Assembly: GCF_015207605.1 (NCBI RefSeq)
Contig: NZ_JADEWO010000053.1
Span: 1 to 41,720, forward strand
From: Oculatella sp. LEGE 06141
Lineage (GTDB): Bacteria > Cyanobacteriota > Cyanobacteriia > Elainellales > Elainellaceae
DNA length: 41,720 bases
Direction of reading: 5' to 3'
Numbering within the stretch: position 1 is the stretch's first letter; each line of letters opens with the position of its first letter. The notes beneath the pieces were generated by a model that was not told the origin of the DNA, ran no database searches, and saw nothing but the letters and a program-made list of their open reading frames with translations. Below, piece by piece: positions 19,030-29,800 of this stretch. Position numbers and translations under genes: made by a program.

Positions 19030-20271
19030 ATGACGATATCGGCATCCTATTGTTTTGCCTTTCAAACGCAGGAGTTGCCCCAAAAACTGGTTCAATTAAC
19101 CAAGGAAACACTGACTGGATACTGGCTATGTACGTTCTCATCCTGCAAAACCAATCCAATTGAGACATGGTATCTCACCGTGTTTCAGGGACGCGTGGTT
19201 TGCTCTGGCACTCAACCGCTTTCCTGCGATGGCCTTCTGAAACTGTTTCGACGGTATAGTTCTCATTTACGTCGCGATACCGTTAAACAGGCCGTTCAAG
19301 ATTTAGAAAAACAATTCAGCGTAGACCACAGGGACACGCATCCAGCACTGTTGCGGAAACTGTTGGTCAGCTTACATCAGCAGAAGTTGATTAGTGCAGA
19401 GGAGATGCGTAGAGCATTGCGGCTACAACTGCTGTCTGATTTCGATCAATATTTGTTTGATACAGCAGGCGATGCCCAATTTTTGCCCGTTTCCCCGCTA
19501 GATCTGCAAGTGCCCATTGTGGGGTTTGGCGTCGAAGAACTGCTAACGGAAGCGATCGAACGACAAACATCCTGGCACAGCTTGCAGTCTCACATTCCAT
19601 CGATGGATCATATTCCAAGCCTGAATATGAAGGTCATGGATCATATCAATTTAACAACCGCACAAAGACAGCGGTTAGAGTCATTAGTATCAGACAACCA
19701 ACCCTTAAGTGAAATTGCAGTAACCCTGGCGCAAGATCCGCTGGACATTGCCAAGGTGTTCACCAAACTGATTCGTCAGGGATTAGTTGCTCTGGAGCCT
19801 CCTGCTCGGACTGAAACTCCTACCGTTTTTGTTGTAGATGATTCACCGCTTTTACTGAAACAGTTTGAGCGGTTAGTTAGCGGTTGGGGATATTCAGTGC
19901 GTTCCTTCGAGAATCCGGTTGTTGCGCTGCAAACTCTAACTTGTAGCAACCCTGGCATTATTTTTCTAGATGTCAATATGCCCGTCATTAATGGGTTTGT
20001 GTTGGTTAAGCAAATTCGGCGGCAGCCAGAACTGGCTTCCGTTCCACTCATTATATTAACGGCTGAAAAAACGCTTTCTAATAACTGGCGTGCCCGGTGG
20101 AGTGGCTGCAAGTTTCTCTCTAAACCCTTGACCCCGGAAGAAGTACCGCAATTTCAACTGGAGCTACAGATGATATTGACCGAACTGGTGCCGCTCCACA
20201 AGCAGCAACAGGCAGATAAAGCAGTTCAGCCATTTGAACGCAGTTATCGGCTTGGCGACAATCTAGCATAG
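19030..20271 (+). CDS. PatA/PixG-type response regulator (DUF4388 + receiver)
   Basis: The protein (413 aa) has the PatA-family layout: an N-terminal DUF4388-like domain (about 10-110, with TGYWLCTFSS and WYLTVFQGRVVCSGTQPL), a helical middle, and a C-terminal CheY-like receiver from about residue 265. The receiver keeps its acidic pocket (VFVVDDSPL), the phospho-acceptor D314 (IIFLDVNMP) and the Lys in KFLSKPL. PixG and PilG of Synechocystis and PatA of Anabaena share this form and act in pilus taxis or cell patterning. Here it opens a six-gene taxis operon, with the PixH-like gene 8 bp downstream. Confidence 0.88.
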   Translation: MTISASYCFAFQTQELPQKLVQLTKETLTGYWLCTFSSCKTNPIETWYLTVFQGRVVCSGTQPLSCDGLLKLFRRYSSHLRRDTVKQAVQDLEKQFSVDHRDTHPALLRKLLVSLHQQKLISAEEMRRALRLQLLSDFDQYLFDTAGDAQFLPVSPLDLQVPIVGFGVEELLTEAIERQTSWHSLQSHIPSMDHIPSLNMKVMDHINLTTAQRQRLESLVSDNQPLSEIAVTLAQDPLDIAKVFTKLIRQGLVALEPPARTETPTVFVVDDSPLLLKQFERLVSGWGYSVRSFENPVVALQTLTCSNPGIIFLDVNMPVINGFVLVKQIRRQPELASVPLIILTAEKTLSNNWRARWSGCKFLSKPLTPEEVPQFQLELQMILTELVPLHKQQQADKAVQPFERSYRLGDNLA

Positions 20272-20279
20272 GAGGACGT

Positions 20280-20636
20280 ATGCAGTTTTTAGTAGTTGAT
20301 GACAGTGCGGTCGATCGCCATTTTTTATCGTCTTTATTGGAACGGTTAGGGCATCAAGTTGAAGCCTACGAGAGTACCGCCGGAATCCTGGAAAAACTGG
20401 CAACCGGAAACTATTCCTCTGTGTTTCTAGACATTGTGATGCCCGATAAAGATGGCTACAAGTTTCTTCGAGAAGTGCGATCGAATAACCGTACAGCCAA
20501 TCAGCATGTTGTTCTTTATTCCAGTAAAAAAACGACGGTAGAGATCAATTACGGGCTAAAGCGAACCGGAGCTAATGATTATTTAGCCAAGCCACTCACC
20601 CGTGAGCGCCTGGAACAAGTGTTGCAGAAAATCTGA
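20280..20636 (+). CDS. CheY-like response regulator, PixH/PilH type
   Basis: A single receiver domain of 118 aa: acidic pair in FLVVDDSAVDR, phospho-acceptor D51 in VFLDIVMPDKDGY, the Thr/Ser position in VLYSSKK, and the Lys in YLAKPLT. No output domain, so it acts by binding a motor or pilus ATPase or as a phosphate sink for the CheA. A strong site (AGGAGG) precedes the ATG. It is flanked by gaps of 8 and 7 bp, so translation is tightly linked with its neighbours. Confidence 0.92.
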   Translation: MQFLVVDDSAVDRHFLSSLLERLGHQVEAYESTAGILEKLATGNYSSVFLDIVMPDKDGYKFLREVRSNNRTANQHVVLYSSKKTTVEINYGLKRTGANDYLAKPLTRERLEQVLQKI

Positions 20637-20643
20637 AGGGCTT

Positions 20644-21129
20644 ATGGACAGTTTAAAACCAATGGAGGTTGAATCAGATTTGCTGTCTGCCACAACGTCG
20701 TGGCAGGAACGTTACCTGCTGACGAAAGTAGGCCAACAGCAGATTGCCTTTCCATCCCAGTGGGTTGCTGAAATTATTAGGGTTGAGCGATCGCAAGTGT
20801 TATCTTTGCCGTTCTATACCTCGACCATTTTGGGAGTGTTTCATCATCGCGGTGAGATTGTTCCTTTGTTTTCCTACCAGGCCAGTTTGACCAACAACGT
20901 CGATCCAGTATTTCGTCCGCTGGTAACAAAAGAGATCCTGCAAGTCATTCGTTTGAACCAATCGGTTAAGTCCCTTTCAGGGGTAGGGCTGGTGGTTGAG
21001 CAAGTAGTAGGCAATATTTCAGCCGAAGAACTACTAACGGCCCAACCCACCATTCGTCGCTTTGACGTTGAAGACATTCCACAGCAAGACTGGCAGCCTG
21101 CTCAACGTTGGTCTAACGCCATCAACTAG
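20644..21129 (+). CDS. CheW-like adaptor, PixI/PilI type
   Basis: The 161-aa protein has the CheW fold pattern: RYLLTKVGQQQIAFPSQWV, then EIIRVERSQVLSLPF and ILGVFHHRGEIVPLFS. In the second half GVGLVVEQVVGNISAEEL is visible. It should couple the receptors downstream to the CheA kinase. ATG 20644 is preferred over an earlier in-frame start at 20602 because the extra residues would overlap pixH and have no CheW character. The N-terminus is about 20 residues longer than a minimal CheW. Confidence 0.88.
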   Translation: MDSLKPMEVESDLLSATTSWQERYLLTKVGQQQIAFPSQWVAEIIRVERSQVLSLPFYTSTILGVFHHRGEIVPLFSYQASLTNNVDPVFRPLVTKEILQVIRLNQSVKSLSGVGLVVEQVVGNISAEELLTAQPTIRRFDVEDIPQQDWQPAQRWSNAIN

Positions 21130-21148
21130 GTTTATTACAGGTAATTCC

Positions 21149-24100
21149 ATGATGACATCGCTTACCAGGTCTACCTCACCCCCCACGCCCGATCTTTCTG
21201 AGCCGGTGGCTTCTCAGTTTGAGGCTCCTCAGCGTTCTATATGGTCTAGCCTTCGGTTTAAGTCCATGCTGGTTGCTATGGCCATTGGCACGCTCCCGGT
21301 TCTGTTGATCGGTACCATTGGCTATGTGGCGGTTGGCCGTACAGTTTCAACCTGGATTGAAGACACGCAACGAACTCAAGTCCGAATTATTTCCAATGAG
21401 TTAGGCTACTTTCTCGCGGATCGGTTTAGAGATGTCAATACGTTAGCGAAAGAACCCATCTTTGCAAACGCGGGGGTGCGTACAACCGTATCGACTGCGG
21501 AGATGAAAGCCTTTCTCAACGACTTCGTTGAAACTAAGAAAACCTATGAAAGCGTTGCCTTTCTGGATGCCAACGGTGACGATATTGCAATCTCAGGCGG
21601 AGCAAGTCCGCTTGGCTCACACGCTGATGATGATTACTTCCAGGCTGCTATCCAGGGGCAAACCTTCATTTCTCAACCCCGCTTCTCAGAGTCGGCTGGA
21701 CAGGAGGTTGTATTCTTTGCAGCGCCCGTACGGGATAGTGACAGCAATGACATTATTGGAGTGGTGCGGACTCGGATTCCGGTGACAACATTTCTAGAGG
21801 TGACTGCGCTAAAGTCGGGACAGCAAGGGCAGGAAGACTTAGAACAACCCTTTCAGTTTCACCTGGTGGATGCCAACGGTACCATCTTTGCTTCGGATGA
21901 AACGGAAGAAGAGTTAGGAGCCGATGCTCCACCGTCGGCTGAACAACTGGCTGAGAATGAAGAGGCCGCCAGCGAGGGAGAAAGCCTTCATATTGGCAAA
22001 AATGCAGACGAGATTTTCCCTGGTTTAAGTGACGTTCGGCAAGCGGGTACGGTGGGTGTCTTGCAAACGGTAGATGCGCTGGATGACGAGAAGGAACTCC
22101 TTGGCTATGCTCCCCTCCCAGCGTTCGACGATGTACCGGATACAGGCTGGACTGTGCTGCTCGAAGTTGAGTTTGACAAAGCGTTTGCCATTCAAAATGT
22201 CCTCCTCCGAACAATTGGATTGGGAAGCTTGCTGAGTGTGGCGGTGGTGGGCACTGTCGCGGCTATTATTGCCAACCGGGGACTTAAACCCATTGAAGAT
22301 GCAGCGATCGCCGTGGAGCAATTTAGCCAGGGCGATTTTGAGACTCGTCTGTCATTTCGCGGCAATGATGAAGTGGCAACTCTGGGTGCCAACCTTAACC
22401 TGATGGCCGATCAGATCCAGATGTTGCTGATAACGTTACGGCAAAATGCAGCTCAGCTCAGGCGAGAGAATGAGGTATTGTTTAACCTGTCCAGGGATGA
22501 AGCCTTAATTCAAGGAAACACTAAAGCAGCCGCTAAAACGTTTACAGAAGTAATTGCCAAAACCCTGAACATAGAGAGGGTGAGTGTCTGGCTCTACAAT
22601 AGCGATCGCAGTGAGCTAACCAGCCTGGATCAGTTTGATCAGAGTTCGCAACGGCACTCTGGCGGAAGCCAATATCAGGCGGCATACTTGCCCAACTATT
22701 TTCACTCCTTAAGAGCGGATGCGTTGGTGGCGATCGATGATGTTGAAACCGACTCAGCCAGCCAGGAATTGTTAGCCGCCAAGTTAATACCACCCAACAC
22801 ACAGGCTATCTTGATCGTGCCGATTCAGATTGGCGATCGCACCATTGGCATTATCCGGTGTGATCAGGTAGAAGAAACGCGAGTCTGGCAGCCTGGAGAG
22901 CAAACCTTTGTCTATTCAATCGCCAGTTTAATTTCATTGGCGGTAGAAAGCGAGACGTTGCAAAGCGAAGTGGGGCATCTGCTGGATGTGGTTTCGCAGG
23001 CAGGAGAGGGCGACTTAACGGTTCAAGCTCAGGTTAGCGATCGCGTTACAGGGGTGCTGGCGGATGTTTTTAACCAGTTAATTGAGCGGTTAGGACAAGT
23101 TTTGAACCAGGTGTTAGAGGCCGCGCATCAGGTGTCACAGAATGCTAATCAGCAAAAAGAACTGACGAGGACGGTTGCCAGCAATGCTCAGCAGCAATCT
23201 GAGGGGGTAAATCAGGTCATACAGTTGACCAAGCAGGTCGAGCAATCTGCCCGAGGATCGGTTGAGAAAGTGAATCTATCTAGCAAGTCGTTGCAGACAG
23301 TATCTAAAACCGTGGCTTCTGGACAAGAGGCGATCGCCGAGTTGATACAGGGAATTAACGTGTTACAGGACGGCACAAACCGCATGGTACAGCGGATGAA
23401 GACCCTGGGAGAGTTTGTGGGATTAGCCGATCAATTTGTCCAAGATCAAAGCCAGATTGCTTTTATTACCCAAACCTTGGCGCTGAATGCTTCATTGGTG
23501 GCGGCAAGAGCGTCTGAACAGCGTGATCCCAGACAGTTTATTGTGGTAGCCCGCGAGTTTGATTCCATTGCTGAACAGGTAAACAAGTTGGCTCAGCAAA
23601 CCAATGAAGGATTAACGGCTCTCGAACAAAGTAGTGCCCAAATTCACAGCGTAGTTTCATCTGTAGATGCCGATGTGCAAAGCATGGGTAAGTTGGTCAG
23701 CCAGTTTACGCAAGGGGTTGAACAATCTAGCCAGGTGTTTAGCCGAGTGCAGACTGTGACAGGTGAAGCTGTGCAAGCGGGGCGATCGGTGGCGCATTTT
23801 AACCAGCGGATTGTTAAAGCGGCTGAAGCCACAGCACAGGTGATGCAGGATATTGCAGGGCTTGCTGCTAAAACCGCCGACCTGACTCAAACCTCTCAAA
23901 TGCAATCGGATCGAATTGATGTTTTATCGACTCAACTCCTTCAAAGTGTGCAGTTCTTCCAGGTACCATCTGCCCATGCGTCGTTGCTAGTGCCGCAAGA
24001 ACGAGTGGATCTCTCTCTAACTGAAACAATTACGCTCGATGTGAAGCCAAGGAATGAGCTAAATGGCAAATTGAGTGATGAATTGGATGATGAATTGAGT

Positions 24101-24256
24101 GATGAATTGGATGATGAATTGAGTGATGAACCAATTGATATAGATGATGAACCAGGTAATGAATTGAATAATGAACCAGACGACGAATTAAATCATGGGT
24201 TGAACGGTGCCTCTATGGAATTTCCATTCTCACCAACGCCATCTCTGTTTCAATGA
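21149..24256 (+). CDS. Methyl-accepting-type receptor with Cache, HAMP and GAF domains (first PixJ/PilJ-like)
   Basis: From ATG 21149 the receptor has 1035 aa. TM1 is at about 40-63 (MLVAMAIGTLPVLLIGTIGY). A periplasmic double-Cache-like domain (about 64-345) with an acidic insertion follows, then TM2 (about 350-377), HAMP, and a GAF domain (about 445-610). The coiled-coil signalling part has the tip LALNASLVAARASEQ. The GAF lacks the Cys-His pair of bilin-binding PixJ proteins, so a covalent chromophore is unlikely. The C-terminus (about 965-1020) is a tandem acidic repeat of DELSDELD units. It lies 19 bp after the CheW gene and 124 bp before the second receptor. An earlier open start at 21062 overlaps cheW and is not preferred. 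Confidence 0.9.
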   Translation: MMTSLTRSTSPPTPDLSEPVASQFEAPQRSIWSSLRFKSMLVAMAIGTLPVLLIGTIGYVAVGRTVSTWIEDTQRTQVRIISNELGYFLADRFRDVNTLAKEPIFANAGVRTTVSTAEMKAFLNDFVETKKTYESVAFLDANGDDIAISGGASPLGSHADDDYFQAAIQGQTFISQPRFSESAGQEVVFFAAPVRDSDSNDIIGVVRTRIPVTTFLEVTALKSGQQGQEDLEQPFQFHLVDANGTIFASDETEEELGADAPPSAEQLAENEEAASEGESLHIGKNADEIFPGLSDVRQAGTVGVLQTVDALDDEKELLGYAPLPAFDDVPDTGWTVLLEVEFDKAFAIQNVLLRTIGLGSLLSVAVVGTVAAIIANRGLKPIEDAAIAVEQFSQGDFETRLSFRGNDEVATLGANLNLMADQIQMLLITLRQNAAQLRRENEVLFNLSRDEALIQGNTKAAAKTFTEVIAKTLNIERVSVWLYNSDRSELTSLDQFDQSSQRHSGGSQYQAAYLPNYFHSLRADALVAIDDVETDSASQELLAAKLIPPNTQAILIVPIQIGDRTIGIIRCDQVEETRVWQPGEQTFVYSIASLISLAVESETLQSEVGHLLDVVSQAGEGDLTVQAQVSDRVTGVLADVFNQLIERLGQVLNQVLEAAHQVSQNANQQKELTRTVASNAQQQSEGVNQVIQLTKQVEQSARGSVEKVNLSSKSLQTVSKTVASGQEAIAELIQGINVLQDGTNRMVQRMKTLGEFVGLADQFVQDQSQIAFITQTLALNASLVAARASEQRDPRQFIVVAREFDSIAEQVNKLAQQTNEGLTALEQSSAQIHSVVSSVDADVQSMGKLVSQFTQGVEQSSQVFSRVQTVTGEAVQAGRSVAHFNQRIVKAAEATAQVMQDIAGLAAKTADLTQTSQMQSDRIDVLSTQLLQSVQFFQVPSAHASLLVPQERVDLSLTETITLDVKPRNELNGKLSDELDDELSDELDDELSDEPIDIDDEPGNELNNEPDDELNHGLNGASMEFPFSPTPSLFQ
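24040..24200 (+). repeat. Acidic tandem repeat at the end of the first receptor gene
   Basis: The DNA repeats GATGAATTGAGTGATGAATT-type units about five times, giving DELSDELDDELSDEL and then looser copies (DDEPGNEL, NNEPDDEL). It follows the last heptads of the signalling domain. Slipped-strand change of copy number is likely. Confidence 0.8.
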
Positions 24257-24380
24257 CGGCATTGAGCCTGGTTAGTGCTGGCTGATTTGGTTTAAGAAAT
24301 GAACAGGTTTTGGGTGCTAAAGGTGCGTTTGTGCTGCGATCGCTTGCTTCTCCTGATCTATATCCACTTCGATTGAATCT

Positions 24381-26849
24381 ATGCAATTTACCTCCTCCAA
24401 GCCCTCTAAAGCTCGTCCCACACCATTTGGTGCCTCTCGTTTTACAACCAGAGTGCTGTACAATCCGGTCGTTAATCAATTGCGGCGTGGTTCCATCGGC
24501 ACTAAATTGTTTATCCCAATCATGGGGTCGGCGTTGGTCGGAATTGTTGGTATTGCATTTCTCTTTGGCGAAATTGTGAAATTTCAGGCTGAGCAAGAGA
24601 TTCAGCAGACGCTAACTGATAGAGTTCATGTGGTTGAAAATACCCTGGGGCAAGCTGAACTTTTAGCAAAATCGCTGCAAGCGAGCCTTTTAACCCTGCA
24701 TGTTCGTAAAGCACAAACGCCAGACACGTTTCATCGGCTCACGTTAGAGCTGTTTAAATCCAGACCTGACTTTGTCATGGGTTTGGGGTTTGGTCAAAGC
24801 CTGAATGGGGTTTTACCCGCAGAACCGTGGTTCTTCTCATACTTCCATACCGATTCAGGTGAGTCTGAGGAGGCTGGTCAGTTGCTGGCAGCACCCAATG
24901 ATACGATTCGATTTGTGAGTGGCAACCAGGCAGGCAGTTTTTATCCTGAAACCGATCGCTATCAAACCTACTTTTTAGCTCAACGGGATCTGTGGACGAA
25001 ACCCTATACCTCTGGCGATCGGGTTCAAGCTACCCATTACACTCCCATTTTTGATGGTCAGGGTAAATGGTTGGGAACGGTGTTTGTGGATATTGACCGA
25101 ACCTCGCTCACTACGGCAATTGAAACTCCGGTTCTATACGACAATGGGTTCATTGCTCTCCTCACAGAGTCCGGTGAGGTGATCGTTAACCCATCCGGTT
25201 CGGAGAGTGTTGATCAACCGCAAACCTATCAGTCGATTCCTGATTTAGCGTCCATCTGGCCTAAAGTCAATGCTGCAAGATCTGGTTTGGTTGAGAGCGA
25301 ACAAGGCTATTGGGCCTATGCTCCCGTTGCAGGCAGTAACTGGATTGCCGTGGCGTTTGTGCCTTACGATGTGGTGTTTAACCGTGTAGCTGTCGTTACA
25401 GTTGTAGGAACGCTTGTCGTTGCGGTGTTGCTCGCGTTGACGGTGGCTCTCTCCGTGCGATATTTAAATCGCCGTCTGCGACCCATTTTAGATGAATGCA
25501 ATCGGTTGGCCGAGGCAGATGCAGACATTGTGACATTGCAACAAAATCAAGATGAGATTGGGCGAGTCACCACTTCATTCTTTCACCTGTTAAAGCAACT
25601 CAAAGCAAATGAGGAGCGAATTCGTCAGGAGGTGGCTTACCTGGTTCGTGCAGAAGAGCGATTGCAGCAGGCGGCATTAACTGAGGAAGAGAGCCGAGCT
25701 TTACAGGCTGAAATTGAAGATATTCTTGATGTTGTGTCTGCCGTTGAGCATGGCAATTTGACGGTATCTGCACAGGTTAACCCCCATGTCACTGGAGCCA
25801 TTGCTGATACGCTAAACCGCTTAATTGAACGGCTGGAACGGATTTTGGCAACCATTGCCACGGCATCGGAACGGGTTGTGAGAGGAGCCGGAAATCTGGA
25901 ACGATTGTCGATCGCAGTAGCAGAGAATGCTCAGTCGCAAACTCACTCGGTGGCTCGGGTGCAACACTTGATGGAAAACGTTAATCTCCTTTCTCAAGAT
26001 GCAGCCAAACGAGCAGTGCAAACTAATCAAGCGGTGCAATTGGCGCAGGTGGCGATCGATCAAGGGCAGCACGAAATTGTTGGTATGACGAAAGGCATTG
26101 ATGTGTTGCAGCAAGGTATGGATCAAATCGTGAAGCGCACGCATACTTTGACCAACTACATTGAGCTGGCGGGTCAATTTGCCAAAGACCAAAAGCGGAT
26201 TGCAGCCATGACCCGAATTCTGGCGGTGAATGCATCGATGCTGGCTAGCCGTGCTGCGGCACAGCAAGACCCGGCGCAACTTTCGGTTATTACTCGCGAG
26301 TTTGAGACGATCGCCGCTCAGGTTAACACTCTAGCAACCCAGACTAATCAAAGTTTGGTAATGCTGCAACAGCGAACCGATCAAATCCACACGGTGGTGT
26401 CTGGTCTTAGCCACGATGTGCAGGGAATGAGCCATCAAATAACAAGTTTTACCGCTGGGGTACATCAATCCCAGCAGGCGTTTGACACTGTTCGTTCTGT
26501 TAATGAACAGGTCATGCAACTGGGAGAGCAAGTGTCTCAATCGAGTCAGGCGATCGCTGGTTCGGCTCAAACCACATTACAGTCCGTTCTGGAAATTTCT
26601 ACAATTTCAGATGAAACGCTCAGCCGGGTTGACCTCACCCAACGGCAGGCAAGGCAGATTGAGCAGTTAGCCAAAACCTTGCTGCAAAATGTGAATTTCT
26701 TTCAGCTACAGCCTCAAAATCAGCCTAAGCCAGAGTTGATCGACCGTCCAGTGCTGGCATTGATTCCAAGTTCTACCACTGGATTGGCTCCTACTGACTC
26801 AGATCATCATCTTACGGTTGATATCACGGCTAGCCAGCCTGATGATTAG
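24381..26849 (+). CDS. Methyl-accepting-type receptor with Cache and HAMP domains (second PixJ/PilJ-like)
   Basis: The 822-aa receptor has TM1 at about 39-65 (GTKLFIPIMGSALVGIVGIA) and a large periplasmic Cache region (about 66-335, with WTKPYTSGDRVQATHYTPIF and GTVFVDIDRTSL). TM2 follows at about 336-362 (VVGTLVVAVLLALTVAL), then a HAMP-like linker and the cytoplasmic helical hairpin (tip LAVNASMLASRAAAQQ). It has no GAF and no acidic tail. The signalling part resembles the first receptor strongly (AEQVNKLAxQTN versus AAQVNTLATQTN), consistent with duplication. The Cache core is of the type that binds small organic ligands. CheA begins 39 bp downstream. Confidence 0.9.
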   Translation: MQFTSSKPSKARPTPFGASRFTTRVLYNPVVNQLRRGSIGTKLFIPIMGSALVGIVGIAFLFGEIVKFQAEQEIQQTLTDRVHVVENTLGQAELLAKSLQASLLTLHVRKAQTPDTFHRLTLELFKSRPDFVMGLGFGQSLNGVLPAEPWFFSYFHTDSGESEEAGQLLAAPNDTIRFVSGNQAGSFYPETDRYQTYFLAQRDLWTKPYTSGDRVQATHYTPIFDGQGKWLGTVFVDIDRTSLTTAIETPVLYDNGFIALLTESGEVIVNPSGSESVDQPQTYQSIPDLASIWPKVNAARSGLVESEQGYWAYAPVAGSNWIAVAFVPYDVVFNRVAVVTVVGTLVVAVLLALTVALSVRYLNRRLRPILDECNRLAEADADIVTLQQNQDEIGRVTTSFFHLLKQLKANEERIRQEVAYLVRAEERLQQAALTEEESRALQAEIEDILDVVSAVEHGNLTVSAQVNPHVTGAIADTLNRLIERLERILATIATASERVVRGAGNLERLSIAVAENAQSQTHSVARVQHLMENVNLLSQDAAKRAVQTNQAVQLAQVAIDQGQHEIVGMTKGIDVLQQGMDQIVKRTHTLTNYIELAGQFAKDQKRIAAMTRILAVNASMLASRAAAQQDPAQLSVITREFETIAAQVNTLATQTNQSLVMLQQRTDQIHTVVSGLSHDVQGMSHQITSFTAGVHQSQQAFDTVRSVNEQVMQLGEQVSQSSQAIAGSAQTTLQSVLEISTISDETLSRVDLTQRQARQIEQLAKTLLQNVNFFQLQPQNQPKPELIDRPVLALIPSSTTGLAPTDSDHHLTVDITASQPDD

Positions 26850-26888
26850 CCTCTCGGTTCGTTCAATGCTGTCTTTGAATCTCTGATT

Positions 26889-29800
26889 ATGTCGAGTCCA
26901 GAAATTGATCCAGCTAATGGAGTAGAGGCGATCGCTGATGCTCAACTGCAACAAGAGCTATCTGGCCTGTTTATCCTGGATACGCAGACCTACCTGCAAA
27001 GATATAGCGATATTGTTCAGCAGCTCTGCCCGCACTCCTGGAAGGCCGATATTCAGGAACTCTATCGTTGTGTTCACACAATTAAGGGGGGTGCTGTTAC
27101 TGTTGCGGCTGAACCCATGTTGTATTGTGCCAGTGCGTTAGAAGATGTCCTGTCTGATTTGCGCTTTCTAGACCTGCCTCCACCCACAACCGATCAGTAT
27201 TTGAATTTAGCTCTGCTAGAAGCAGGAGAACTGTTGAGTGGAACGCTAAGCTTCCAGCCAACGGCTGATGTTGAACCTATTCTCAGCCGCATTCGCGCCA
27301 TTCATCAAGAGATTCGTGAGCGATACCTGCCGCAATGGAATGAACAACGACAAATTCAAAAGGAGTTTGCAGAACAAGGGCTTGATTTGGTGGTGCTGGA
27401 GCTAGAAATTGCTCTGGAACGGCTGCCCCGTACTGGGAGCGTACCGGCTACCACGATCATTGAAGCCCGACAGACTCTAACTCAACTCCAACAGATTGGC
27501 CAAGAGTTGGGGTTTGCCTCTGGTTGGGAAGACCTGCTGAACCAGGCACAGCAGTTGTTTACCCACCCCGAAAATGCTGTGTGGCGATCGCAGTGGATTC
27601 GGTTATTTCAGGCGCTCAAAAGTTGTGCCCAGCGGAATGGTAGTCCTGTTTTCTTTGCTTTCCAATCCTTTGATCTAACCGATGAAGACCCCAGCCAGCA
27701 ATACGATGAGGAGCAGAAAGCGGCTCTGGAGATTCAAGATGCTTTGAGTATTCTGTCGGATATGGGGATTGAGCAATTAGATGCGCTATCGTTAGATCCC
27801 TCTATTTCTGCCGCTCCCTTATTCATTGAACAGGAGCAATTTGATGTCTGGTTGGATGATCCAGATGATGATGTAGAGGCGATCGCCACTGAGCCATTAG
27901 CCCCAGACCAACCGTTAATAGCCTCTGAGCCTGCTGTTGAATCCTTCGTTGAATTTGAACCGGATGATATTTGGTCAGATGATTTTGTCCAGGAAGAAAT
28001 CTTTAAGGAAGGTGCGTTCTTAGAGGAATTGAATCAGCCAGCTTCAGCAGGATTTGAAATTGAAGGTCTGGATCTCTCGTCTATCTGGGATGACCCAATA
28101 GAATCAGCAGAACTAGCAGAAACGATTAGTTTCTTTGATGAACATGAGGCCGAAGAACACCATCCAACAGAATCAGCAGAATTAACAGAACTAGCAGAAA
28201 CGATTAGTTTCTTTGATGAACATGAGGCCGAAGAACACCATCCGACAGAATCAGCAGAATCAGCAGAATTAACAGAACTAGCAGAAACGGTTAGTTTCTC
28301 TGATGAACGTGAAGCAGAATTCGAGTCTGACGAACACGAGCAGATAGAATTAGTAGAACTAACAGAACTGGCAGAACTGGCAGAAGCAATTAGTTTCTTT
28401 GATGAACATGAAGCAGAATATGAGGCCGAAGAATACCAGCAAACAGAATTAACAGAACCAGCAGAATTAACAGAACCAGAAGAATTGGTAGAGCTGACAG
28501 AAACGGTTAGTTCATTTGATGAACGTGAAGCAGAATTCGAGTCTGACGAACACGATCAAACAAAACTAGCAGAACTGGCAGAATTAGCAGAGTTAGCAGA
28601 GTTAGCAGAGTTAGCAGAAACGGTTGGTTTCTCTGATGAACGTGAGGCACAATACGAAACCAAAGAACACGAGCAGATAGAGTCACTAGAATTAACAGAA
28701 TCAGCAGAACTAACAGAACTGGCAGAACTGGCAGAACTGGCAGAAACGATTAGTTTCTTTGATGAACATGAAGCAGAATACGAAACCAAAGAACACGAGC
28801 AGATAGAGTCACCAGAACTAGCAGAATTGGTAGAAACGGTTAGCTTCTTTGATGAACATGAGGCCAAAGAACACCATCAAACAGAATCAGTAGAACTAAC
28901 AGAATCACCAGAACTAACAGAACTGGCAGAACTGGCAGAAACGATTAGTTTCTTTGATGAACATGAAGCAGAATACGAGGCCGAAGAACACGAGCAGATA
29001 GAGTCATCAGAACTAACAGAATCAGCAGAACTAACAGAGCTGGCAGAGTTGGCAGAAACGGTTAGCTTCTTTGATGAACGTGAAGCAGAATTCGGAGCCG
29101 AGGAACCCCATCAAACAGAATCACCAGAACTAACAGAGTTAGCAGAAACGGTTAGCTTCTTTGATGAAAGTGAAGCAGAATATGAGGCCGAGGAACCCCA
29201 TCATACAGAATCAGTAGAGTCAGTAGAACTAACAGAATCAGTAGAACTAACAGAACTAGCAGAGTTAGCAGAAACGGTTAGCTTCTTTGATGAAAGTGAA
29301 GCAGAATACGAGGCCGAGGAACACGAGCAGATAGAGTCATCAGAACCAACAGAATCAGTAGAACTAACAGAACTAGCAGAGTTAGCAGAAACGGTTAGCT
29401 TCTTTGATGAACATGAGGCAGAATACGAGGCCGAGGAACACGAGCAGATAGAGTCATCAGAACCAATAGAATCACCAGAACCAACAGAGCTGGCAGAGTT
29501 GGCAGAAACGGTTAGCTTCTTTGATGAATATGAGACAGAATATGAGGCCGAGGAACACGAGCAGATAGAGTCATCAGAACCAATAGAATCACCAGAACTA
29601 GCAGAGTTAGCAGAAACGGTTAGCTTCTTTGATGAACATGAGGCAGAATACGAGGCCGAGGAACACGAGCAGATAGAGTCATCAGAACCAATAGAATCAC
29701 CAGAACCAACAGAGCTGGCAGAGTTAGCAGAAACGGTTAGCTTCTTTGATGAACGTGAAGCAGAATACGAGGCCGAGGAACCCCATCATACAGAACCAAC

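Noticed and set aside
28556-28867. Long Ser-rich reading frame on the minus strand within cheA
   Set aside because: It is the antisense image of the Glu/Leu repeat array (GAA/TTC periodicity) with no start signal or family resemblance.
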